Below, in pieces: positions 33,173 to 41,954 of a stretch of DNA of 64,000 bases; position 1 is the first letter of the stretch; each line of letters begins with the position of its first letter. The translations under genes were made by a program, and so were the position numbers. A model generated the notes under the pieces. It made no database searches, was not told the DNA's origin, and worked only from the letters and a program-made list of their open reading frames with translations. The stretch is from positions 725,720-789,719 of the forward strand of contig RPFO01000253.1 in assembly GCA_009746045.1 (NCBI GenBank), read 5' to 3'. The stretch comes from Mesostigma viride (Eukaryota; Streptophyta; Mesostigmatophyceae; Mesostigmatales; Mesostigmataceae).

Positions 33173-34717
33173 ATGGCTTCCAACAACGGCAACAACGGCA
33201 ACAACAACAAGGGGAAGGCGCCTGCCAGGCGCACCTCACCCCGCCTTTCGCCGGAGGGCACGCCCTCCACCACCGATGCGAGGGTGACGCCCAACGTCAC
33301 CTTCCGCACGGTGGTCGCTGACCAACCCAGGCGTCGGGGCCCGCAGGTGGGGCCCGGCGCCCGGGGGATGGCGAGCGGTCGGCCGTTTGCCACTGGCGGT
33401 TCGTCCGCCATGGCACCTGGGGGGCAGGTCCCCCGGGCACGACGTTCCCCCGTCGCAGGTGACGGGGGTCGTGAGCGGAGTGATTCCTCCGAGGAGGATG
33501 GCGAGGTGCAGCCTGCGAGGCCTCGGCCTTCGCTTGAGCTTTCGTCGCAGACACCTGCGACGTCTGGCAACCTTTCCGTGGGCCGACAGATGGCCACCAT
33601 GGACATTGACCGGTATGGGGAACATGTTCCGCCCCCGGTCGCGTTCGGGCGCCCACCCCATTTTCTCCCCCTTGGGGAGGACGACATCCCGGCGTTCATT
33701 GCGGTGAACGGCCGGATCATGCACCAACGTTTTCAGTTGCTTCCAGATGAGCAGATCCATGCGATAGAGGTTCATCGGGTGCACACGCTGATCGAGGGGC
33801 GTCTTAGGATGCAGATCCCACTGGTTCAGGTGGCGGTTTGGCTGTACTGTTTCGCCAATCGGCCGAGGCACAACCCCGGCACTGTTGATCAGTGGGCGTC
33901 CAGGCAGCGCCAGAGAGAGGCGCTGCGCGTGGTCACCAGACCAGAGATCGCGCTGACTCCGTTGGGGCCGTGGCCCCAAGTCACGCCAGTTGGCTGGGGC
34001 CCGGATAGGCGTGAGGCGGCTGCGATGCCGCCTGCGACGGGGCGCGGGGCGGCAGACGCCCCCAACACGCCCATGGGTGGTGAAGCCACCCAGGACCCTC
34101 TGGCAGGTCAGAGGGTCCAACCTCAGCCGCAGGCTCCCCCGCCCAGCGTGGGGGGCCAGGTGGCTGAGGAGGCCACCGGGGTCGCAGGGACCCCGGCGGC
34201 GACACAAGCGCCCGGGGTCGCAGGGACCCCGGCAGCGACGCCGGCGCCTCCGGCGCTGGCGGGGGATGCAGCCCCCATGGAGGGTGTCACGGGCACCTCC
34301 AGCGGCTCTGGGGGGCAGGCCCCCTCTAGCCGCAACAAGGACAAGTCCCTGGCAGGGCCGGAGGGGCCTCAGGGTCCCACCGCAGCTGGGCAGCAACCAG
34401 CACTGCTGGAGGGCGACCTGCAAGGTCGCGACTTCATCACCCTGGTGATGAGGCCGTGTGGCGTGCCATACAGACAGCCACAGCCTCCTTCCGTGGGCTG
34501 GCCGACAGGAGCCAGCAGATGCACGTCGCGGAGGCGGGCAGCCTGGTGTGTGCAATCATCACGCACATCCTGGGCCTGCCCAACCTCCAAGAGGGCACAC
34601 GTAGGGTGTGCGACGACCTGCTGCCTGCCCTGCAGGCTCTCCTCTCAGGGAGGAGGGTGCAGGGCAGCAGGGTGCGTCTGGTGCGTTTGCTGGAGCTCCT
34701 ACACAACGCCATCCTGA
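33173..34717 (+). CDS. Element C gag, N-terminal part
   Basis: ATG at 33173, 46 bases after the LTR, starts ASNNGNNGNNNKGKAPARRT. The first 180 residues are basic and Gly/Pro-rich. A globular piece follows (HFLPLGEDDIPAFIAVNGRI; VQVAVWLYCFANRPRH), then a long Pro/Ala/Gly-rich region with GVAGTPAAT repeats. The real protein must leave this frame near 34440, where the next frame takes over with AIQTATASFRGLADRSQQM; what follows here to 34717 is probably not translated. No zinc knuckle is in this part. Element C has no separate ORF0, so the N-terminal third could be a fused equivalent; that is a guess. Confidence 0.78.
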   Translation: MASNNGNNGNNNKGKAPARRTSPRLSPEGTPSTTDARVTPNVTFRTVVADQPRRRGPQVGPGARGMASGRPFATGGSSAMAPGGQVPRARRSPVAGDGGRERSDSSEEDGEVQPARPRPSLELSSQTPATSGNLSVGRQMATMDIDRYGEHVPPPVAFGRPPHFLPLGEDDIPAFIAVNGRIMHQRFQLLPDEQIHAIEVHRVHTLIEGRLRMQIPLVQVAVWLYCFANRPRHNPGTVDQWASRQRQREALRVVTRPEIALTPLGPWPQVTPVGWGPDRREAAAMPPATGRGAADAPNTPMGGEATQDPLAGQRVQPQPQAPPPSVGGQVAEEATGVAGTPAATQAPGVAGTPAATPAPPALAGDAAPMEGVTGTSSGSGGQAPSSRNKDKSLAGPEGPQGPTAAGQQPALLEGDLQGRDFITLVMRPCGVPYRQPQPPSVGWPTGASRCTSRRRAAWCVQSSRTSWACPTSKRAHVGCATTCCLPCRLSSQGGGCRAAGCVWCVCWSSYTTPS

Positions 34718-35850
34718 GAGGGGCGGGTAGGTGGCTAACTCTGCCTACCTGGTTGCATCATGATCTTACTAACCCTACTGACGATGAAGTGTCCCTCTCT
34801 CCCACCTTCCATGATTGGGAGGAGGCCCGCAGCAGGAGGCGGGAAGTGACACACACTCACACCCCCACCCAGCCCACCCCTATGTTGTCTAACCCTCCTA
34901 CACAGCCCATGTTTGCCCATCCTGCTCAGCTCACTCAAGTAGCACTTCCCTCTCAGCAGGTCTCTCCTGTGAATGCTGCAGCAGCAACACCATCTTCTCC
35001 CTCTCCCCCTGCATCCCCCTCTAGGTTGCCCACTTACAATGAAAACCGTCCTGTGGATAGGATTAATGTCAGGGGGCTGCCTGAGGGGTATACTAGGGAG
35101 CAGGGGAATCATGCACTTCTCTCTCTGCAGCTGGCTAGGGAGGAACTGAATGTCAAGAATTGGTTTGGATCTCTCATGCAGGGGGATTTCTACCATCAGT
35201 CCTCTTCTCAGATTCAGAATCTCATTCTTGTCTTCCAGCGTAGGTATCCCAAGTGGCAGGACACGCAGGCTAGGGCAGTTTGGGAGGCTTTCATGAAGGA
35301 GCTAACTGACCTCCTCTCCACCCCCTCATCTGTGGACATATATGGGGCATTCAGGTGGGTAGAGGAATACAGGGTCACATCAGTGGACTATGTGGCTGAG
35401 ACAAAGAAATATGAGCTAGCCATCAAAGCACGTCCTGATGTCCAGCAGCTAGATCACAAGTTCTTGCTGCGTTCTTTCCTTGAGAAACTCAAACTTGACA
35501 AAAACACCTACGCTATGCTTGCCACAGGAATGGCAAAGTACTGGGAGGACATGAAGGAGGCATTGGATTATATCAAGCTGGCCTTGGCTCCCCTTAGCCA
35601 GGGGGCCATGGGCACCTCTGTAAAGAGGGTCAGGGGGGAAGAGAGGGAGGAGGAGGATAGGGAGAGGGAAGACAGGAGCAAGAGACCTGTCACTATGGCA
35701 GAAGTCAAGTCCCTGCTGGGACAAATGTTTAAGGGCAAGGGCAAGGGCAAGGGCAAGGGCAAGGGCAAGGGCAGGGGCTGGGGCAAGGGCAAGGGTAAGG
35801 GGCAGTCTCCCTCCAAGGGGGGCAGCTCCAGCAACAACAACAACAACAGT

Positions 35851-35901
<51 letters not shown>

Positions 35902-38241
35902 AACAACAACAACAACAAGAAGCAGGACAAGGAGGACAAGTCTTCTCAGCGGTGCACCCGCTGTGGCATGAAGTACCACCTGCGGCCCACCTGCCGCAAG
36001 AACGTGGACGAGCTGGGGCATTTGGACGTCCTGTGCCACAAGTGCCACGGGCCGCCCCACGGTGACCCCAAGGACTGCAAGCGGCCTCCTTACGGCAAGA
36101 AGTGTGAGTCTCCCTCTCATGCTGGCTTGAGTGTGCCTGCTTCACCTTCTTCTTCTGCATGCCCCACTGTCAGAGCAGTGAGCAGTTCTGGAAAGGTGCT
36201 ACAGCTGGTTTCAGAAGATTATGTCTCTAAACCAACCTTCACATCTATGGTTCCCAAGGTGTGCAGAGTGTCCCCAGCAGAGGATGCTCAGATCAGTTTT
36301 CAGGAGCTTGCTTTGCAGTTGCATTTCCTTTATGGGCATGAAGTGAGTGCAGAGGTGGTGGCAGCAGCAATAGGGGGGGCAGCACTCAGACGTGCATGCC
36401 AGGTGGTCAGATCCCACTGCCAGCATTGTCAGTTCAATGCACCCAAACCCCCTAAGTGGCATGTAGCTACCCCACCTAAGAGCAAGGGCAGGGTGGTAGG
36501 AGATGTCTTTCATATCAAAGGACAATCTTACTTGGCACTTAAAGATGCATGGTCAAGGTACACAACCATTGAACCATTACCTGGAATGGACAAGACACAG
36601 TTGCTCAGGGCTCTCTTGATTGCTCAGGCCAGGTACTACCCTGTGGAGGCATTGTTACTGGATCAGCAGTTCACATGTCTTGCCAATGAACCAGGGTGTG
36701 AGGCTATTGATCTGGCTGGGCTAGAAGATCATGAGAGGCAAGGCATTATTGAAAGGGCCATCAGGTCCATTAAAACCCTTGTAGCCAAAGAAGATGGCAA
36801 TCTGCTGGCTGACAGTGGGTCCTATGCTGACAGAGCTCTGTGGTCCACCAGGTTGTGCCAAGTCCTCAACAGGAGGCCACTCATGAAAACCCCACAAGGG
36901 GTGGTCATTACACCAGATGGATTGCATGCAGGCATTTATCCACCTGAGGTACTAGCCCTCTACAACGCACAGCGAGCACAGACAGCTAGCAGGTTAGCTG
37001 TCAAGGATGCAAAGCATCCACGTCCCACCTTCAGAGAAGGGGATCAGGTCCTATTCTACAAGGAGTCGGGACTAGGCAAGGTGGGTACCTGGCATGGGCC
37101 AGCCACCATCCTAAAGTTTAACACCACTGGCAGGACAGTGTTAGTTAAACACAATGACACGGGAAAAATTCACAGGTGTTCACCTCACAGGATGAAATTG
37201 TATTTTCCAACTGTGTCAGACGTGGCAGAGGAGGAAGAGCTGTTGGCCGACAGCCCTGTACAGTTGCCTGGCATCCCAGCGTTGCCCAGTGAGTGGTTGT
37301 TTGGAACACCCACTGGTGAGTGTGAGAGCCACACCCACTGTGACACCCAGGTCACCCTTGATGATTGCAGGCAGTCACTGCAGGATTGGCCCCCTGCAGC
37401 AGAGGGTCACATTGGCAAAACAGGTGATCAGCAACCTATCACCTCTACAAGTGTGAACATAGCTCAGCCACTAGCTGCACCTTCCAAACGCAGCCTAGCA
37501 GACGCTGTTCGCATTTTACAAGCAGCTCATAGAGCCAAAGCTCAAACTGCTGCAGGATCAGCTAAGGTGGGGAAGGTTGGGCAGAATGACAATAGCCCAT
37601 TTATGGTTGCAGTGGACACACAAGCCCAGGTCAGCATTATCAGTGCCCTGGCTGTGCCCCATTTGCCTTTGGAACCTTCACCCTGGCACCATGTGGCTGA
37701 TTTCTCAGGGCAGTCATCCCTCAAGGTATTAGGTCAGGTCATGTTGACTATACTCGGTATCCCCACTCCTTTTCAGGTATTGGAAGGTTATAAAGGGAAT
37801 GCTTTGTTGGGGGATCCTTTTCTCTGTTACCCTGGTGTCATATCCAGTGATAGACTATCCATCCAGGACATGGGTGGTGTTGATCTGAATCATTTCAAAA
37901 TTTCTCTTGAAAAACTTCTTAACACCAACATTGCTTCTGTAAAATTTGCTACACCCAAGTATGCCCCAGGGCAAGAACCCTGTGTGGCAGACCTGGTTCA
38001 CAACCAAAAACTTCATCCCAACTCATTTGGATTGGGCAAGCATGATGTGGCTAAAATGTCTCCTCTTTCTTATGAACAGATAGAGCAAGACTGTCGCACA
38101 CACATAGGATTCCTAAAATGGGTGGAGGCCTTTAACAAGGCCAGGGAAGAATGGGTAGTGCCAGATCCTCTTAGTCCTTCTCATACTCCCCTGTCACACC
38201 TATTGACAAAAAGCCTGCAGGGTGCAAGCACTTGCGCCTGA
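34456..38241 (+). CDS. Element C gag-integrase-protease-like polyprotein
   Basis: One open frame of 1261 residues. First come gag helices (NILGLPNLQ-like region; ELNVKNWFGSLMQGDFYH). A Lys-Gly repeat (35728-35800) and a poly-Asn run (35833-35920) follow, then two zinc knuckles, CTRCGMKYHLRPTC and CHKCHGPPHGDPKDC. Integrase starts with LHFLYGH...CQHC (36325-36430), then DVFHI, LLLDQQF and IIERAIRSIK as D, D, E, and an SH3-like tail EGDQVLFYKESG. Only after it is the protease-like block AVDTQAQVSII (37609-37641) with NALLGDPFLC, and then the RT N-terminus. Gag and pol are fused here with no stop between them. The frame is lost near 38190. Confidence 0.9.
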
Positions 38242-39659
38242 AGTTTGTGTGTAAACATAAGCCAGCAGCAGATGGGTCAGTCATCTTTCATGCTAGACCT
38301 TGTGTGACAGAGTTCAAGGGCACCACTGATCTGACAGAGGCAGAGTTGTACACGCCAGGCATTCAGCAAACATCCCTAAAAATCTTGCTGTCTGTCTTTG
38401 TGGGTCATCTCAATGATGGGGATGACTATATCTGTAAGGCTACAGACATTAAAAGGGCTTTCCTGAAAGGCTCACCTGAGATAGCACAACAAGTGTGGCA
38501 TGGTCAGGTGTACGTAGTCTCCACTCCCAGAGTTTGGGCAAAACACATCCCTCAGCAGTACCTGAAAGCTAACATAGGTGTTGAAGGGCTGCAATCAGCT
38601 CCTCGCATTTTCAGGATGTCAGCTCAGGCTGTGTTTGAAAAGTTAGGGGCTAGATATGATGACATAGACCCTTGCTTCTTTGTGGTCCCACACCCTCATG
38701 GCATTCTCACCTTTGTGTGGCATGGGGATGATCAGCTGATTGCTGGGCCAAGGCGTGCTGTGGATGATTTTATTCAACAAGTGTCACAGCATTTTGAGAT
38801 TGGCAAGCAAGTAGAGCTGGGCACCACTGCCATAAAATTTTGTGGCACAATGTTACAACTCCAGCAGCATCAAAACCAGTGGGTGTGTGCACTCTACTCT
38901 CCCAATGATTACATGCACAGCTGCTTGGAGGTTTTGCAAACAAAAATCAAACCTGGAGCCTGTCCTACCATTAGAGGCAAGCTGGGGTGGTTGTGCTCAA
39001 CGTGTGCACCTCACCTGGCTGTGGTTAGCAGAGTTGATGATGATGTCTTGATGCAAGTAGGTCACAAAGCCATCACCAAAACTCTCCAGGAGGGCCCTCC
39101 CCTTATCTTGCACTCCTTGGATCTCCACAAAACCATTCACATCCAAGCTATGATGGATAGTTCCATGGAGTCCAGGCAGATTACCAAGTTGCAGGCAAGG
39201 GAGTCAGGCTTGTATTTTGTGCAGAATGATGATGCACCCTTGTCTCTCATTTCATGGTACAGCCGGTTGCATAGACGCAAGGCTGTCAGCAGCAATGCTG
39301 CTGAGTGCAGGGCAGTGGTGTCAGCAGTGCTTCATGCCAGGTACTTGAATCATGTGCTGGTTTGGTTGCAGATGCAAGCAGGCAGCAATGCTGGGGTGGT
39401 GGCACACTTGCTCACTGACAGTCAGTCAGTCCTCAGTTTCCTTGCTAACCCCTATGCTGTCCACACTGATCTTGACTGGGTGGTCCTGAAACAGGAGTCC
39501 ACCTACTGGGAGTCCACCCGTCACGTGGAGGACAAACACAACGCTGCTGATGCACTCACTAAAGTGCCTCAGCAGGCAGCTGAACAATATCAGCTGTTGT
39601 ACCACTTGATGAACCCCTATGGCAAGCAGGCAACCCTGCCCCATAGGGGGGACGCCTAG
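38232..39659 (+). CDS. Element C reverse transcriptase and RNase H
   Basis: A Copia-type RT continuing from the preceding frame after a one-base shift. Motifs: KFVCKHK, ARPCVTEFKGTTD, TDIKRAFLKG with the first catalytic Asp, WHGDDQLIAG (HGDD 38721-38732), then the Copia RNase H: MMDSSMESRQ, SSNAAECRAV, LLTDSQSVL, TDLDWVVLK and DKHNAADALTK. All expected acidic residues are present, so activity is plausible if the frame is restored by correcting a sequencing error. Terminates at TAG 39657-39659. Confidence 0.9.
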   Translation: MRLKFVCKHKPAADGSVIFHARPCVTEFKGTTDLTEAELYTPGIQQTSLKILLSVFVGHLNDGDDYICKATDIKRAFLKGSPEIAQQVWHGQVYVVSTPRVWAKHIPQQYLKANIGVEGLQSAPRIFRMSAQAVFEKLGARYDDIDPCFFVVPHPHGILTFVWHGDDQLIAGPRRAVDDFIQQVSQHFEIGKQVELGTTAIKFCGTMLQLQQHQNQWVCALYSPNDYMHSCLEVLQTKIKPGACPTIRGKLGWLCSTCAPHLAVVSRVDDDVLMQVGHKAITKTLQEGPPLILHSLDLHKTIHIQAMMDSSMESRQITKLQARESGLYFVQNDDAPLSLISWYSRLHRRKAVSSNAAECRAVVSAVLHARYLNHVLVWLQMQAGSNAGVVAHLLTDSQSVLSFLANPYAVHTDLDWVVLKQESTYWESTRHVEDKHNAADALTKVPQQAAEQYQLLYHLMNPYGKQATLPHRGDA

Positions 39660-40723
39660 CAGGGTCCTGTTCACCAGGGCCGCCTAGGTCACCCAGTACC
39701 CCTTGGGCAGGTCCAAGGGGTAGGTTGTGGCTTCCAGCAAGGGGGGTTGGTTGGAGTCTGTTTTTCATACATCTGCGTGCCCTATGCCCAATAAAATCTG
39801 TTTTGATTTTTTCAACACCATGGAATTTCGTTATGCACACCTTCATAGGTGGGCATGGGATGTATCTCACACCTTTTTCACTAGGGCGTATGCCTTGGTG
39901 GATTGGCCTTGAGCTCAGTGGCTCAGGTGCCCCCATTCAAGTGGAGGGTCAAAGCTCCCTTGACAGGTGGTTACCCAGGACCCCAGTTCACTGTGGATAT
40001 CCTGGGCCACCTGGCCTTACTGTTCAGTGGCAGTAAAGGCATGGGTGCTGTCATGTTGTCTAGTACAACGTGCTCAGCACAGGTGCAGGATGAAATATTC
40101 CTGTCACCTGTCACCAGGACTTCAGTCACCCATGTGCAGGGCAGGGGTGGCTGGTCTCACACGTTGTGCAGGTGCAATGTGGCCAGGTCCAGGATGTCAT
40201 AGTCCTGTCACCTGTCACTCGGACTTCAGCCCCCTCTGTGCAGGGCAGGGGTGGCTGGTCCTCACATGTTGTGCAGGTACAACATGGACAGTGCAGGGTG
40301 CAATAAACCTGTCCACTGTCACTCCTCAGGTTGCAGGTAACCTGAGCTCAGTTGACCCAGCCTGGCTGGGTATTTTCTCTCTGAGTGGGCGATGATGATG
40401 GAACAACATGGAACCTCTTAAACGGTTACCTTGGCATTTTTACAATGGCTTTCTTGGCTGGTGATGCACTCCCTGGATAGGCAGACAGGCATAGCTATCT
40501 CCCTTGTGAGCTCGCGAGGAGGAGGAACTCCCCGGGCATGTTGAGCTAAACGTGATGCCATCACAAGTATTGCACGAGTTCTGGGGCCCATCTTTTTCAG
40601 TCCAGATGTTGCAGTATGGGTGTCAGTTGCTCAGCACCTCAGTCAGCTTGGAGTCAGTCTCCTAGCTGGGCAGGGTCAGGCTTGAAGTCGCTAGCCTTCA
40701 ACCTGAAAGGAAAACATAATGGG
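39660..40723 (+). other. Element C 3' untranslated region
   Basis: No gene. Contains about three diverged repeats of roughly 105 bp (40060-40330) sharing CCTGTCACCTGTCAC and GGGCAGGGGTGGCTGGTC. A purine-rich GAAAGGAAAACATAATGGG precedes the LTR. No T-arm-like hairpin was found here. Confidence 0.7.
40060..40330 (+). repeat. Tandem repeat in element C 3' UTR
   Basis: Three imperfect units of about 105 bp, each with CAGGTGCA, CCTGTCACCTGTCAC and GGGCAGGGGTGGCTGGT. Confidence 0.6.
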
Positions 40724-41178
40724 AGTTAGATGAGATGCTTAGGCTGACACACGGATTTCCGGCCTGCGCGCCGCGTATTGCCTACCGCGGCTGAGCGGGA
40801 CACCTCAGTACAGTACGGCAGGGTGTACGGTACTGAGGTGTCATGTGGACCGATGTGCGGTTAGTGCCAGACTGTTCCTAGGTGCTAGCTCGACCCGCCA
40901 GGTCCGGTGTAGCCGGGCCTGACGGGCCGAGTCTTAGCTGGTTGCTAGTGACGTGGTCGCATGGCATTGCAGTGTACAGTTGTCCACTGGTCGTGTGCTG
41001 CAGGTAGCACCGCCATAGGCATATAGGCGTAGCACTGGGGAGTGCCACAGCACCCGAGTTTGCCCAGTTCCATTCTGAGCCCTCAGCTTTCATCGCTCTC
41101 TCCTTGTATTATTGTAATACAATCATCATTCGCTTTCAGCTTCAGCAGTTGTTCGTCGTTCCTAGTCTCCATCCAACT
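40724..41178 (+). repeat. Element C 3' LTR
   Basis: A 455-bp intact LTR, AGTTAGATGAG to CATCCAACT, followed by the target duplication GTCCC and then the last base and TTAA of the older TIR element. Confidence 0.93.
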
Positions 41179-41183
41179 GTCCC

Positions 41184-41188
41184 CTTAA
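41184..41188. mobile_element. Right end of the first TTAA-flanked TIR element
   Basis: The last C of the right TIR followed by TTAA (41185-41188). Joined to 11557 it restores CGAGTCCCC-TTAA, the mirror of the left end at 9646. Confidence 0.75.
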
Positions 41189-41950
41189 GTTATGTTGTGA
41201 CTACGCAGAGAGCCACTCTCTGCTGAGACGCCATGCCCTAGCTCTTGTATTCTGATCATAGCTCTTGTATAGCCATGCTGATCTTCCCCCCCTATGACGG
41301 GCTCCCCTTGTTGGGTTGAGCTCGAGACTCTGGGGGGTGCAGGTGCCCTTGGTGCACCTAGAGCAAGTGTCGTTTACATTCCCACCCTTGCAGGAAGTAG
41401 TTTAGAATGTATTAAAAGCCATATTGCCCCTTCTCTGGGATATGTGCTACCGTACTGGCTGAAATCAAATTGCGAATAAATAATTTTTCGAGGGTTTTTT
41501 GGCATGGTTTTGACACTTTACGGGGAAAGTTCAGCCCGGGTTAGGTAAACTTCGAGCCCGGGAGCTTGTTTATATTAGGGCACCTAGTTCAGCACTTGTC
41601 TGACTTGGATTCTAACCTAAGTACATTAATTACCCACCAAGCGCAGTTCCTATCTGACAATTAAGTGAGTACCAGTATGACATAAGGCCCTAATCAGTGC
41701 TAACAGGGCCCCTAATTGAACGCGTTCTCAATCTGACGCGGCGTGGCGCGGCAAGCGCGGCGCTCCACTTCATCTAGCTGCGCCGCGGCCTGCAGCCAGA
41801 AACAGGTGTAGCGCCTCCCGGCTTTCATACTTTACGGGGTAAATTGAAGTATTATTTTAGCACTTTTCGGGGGGTCATTCGAAAAGATTTATTCGCAATT
41901 TGATTTCAGCCACTACGGTACATATACTCCCAACGGAGTTATGTTCCTAA
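41189..41950 (+). mobile_element. Repeat R copy 2 with Helitron-like 3' end, interrupted by a MITE
   Basis: Homologous to 8500-8745 in its first part. It ends in a hairpin CTCC-CAAC-GGAG (41927-41938), 8 bases and then CTAA (41947-41950) followed by T, the form of a Helitron 3' terminus. The 455-bp MITE at 41457-41911 interrupts it. No helicase or Rep gene is present, and the 5' end is uncertain. Confidence 0.55.
41457..41911. mobile_element. 455-bp MITE with 25-bp perfect terminal inverted repeats
   Basis: Begins GGCTGAAATCAAATTGCGAA and ends with its exact complement; 25 bases match perfectly and about 10 more imperfectly. It is flanked on both sides by ACT (41454-41456 and 41912-41914), a 3-bp target duplication. 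There is no coding capacity. Three-base duplications are typical of PIF/Harbinger and some CACTA elements, so the superfamily is open. Confidence 0.85.
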
Positions 41951-41954
41951 TTAA

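Larger units (their letters stand above)
11558..41178 (+). mobile_element. Copia-like LTR retrotransposon C, interrupted by a 21-kb insertion
   Basis: Element C starts AGTTAGATGAG at 11558 and ends CATCCAACT at 41178, with a 5-bp target duplication GTCCC (11553-11557 and 41179-41183). Its 455-bp 5' LTR is split into 11558-11645 and 32761-33127 by the composite insertion at 11646-32755; the intact 3' LTR is 40724-41178 and the pieces add up to the same length. Internal genes are on the plus strand (33173-39659): gag, integrase, protease-like, RT and RNase H. The LTRs look nearly identical over the aligned parts, so insertion was recent. The first base after the 5' LTR begins TGGACTGAAAAG, a possible primer-binding site. 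Confidence 0.93.

Noticed and set aside
33091-34555. Large minus-strand frames opposite element C gag
   Set aside because: GC-rich shadow of the real plus-strand gag; Arg/Pro-rich and without motifs.
35449-36160. Minus-strand frames of several hundred bases rich in Leu, Val or Cys
   Set aside because: Shadows of the Lys-Gly and poly-Asn tracts of the element C gag on the other strand.
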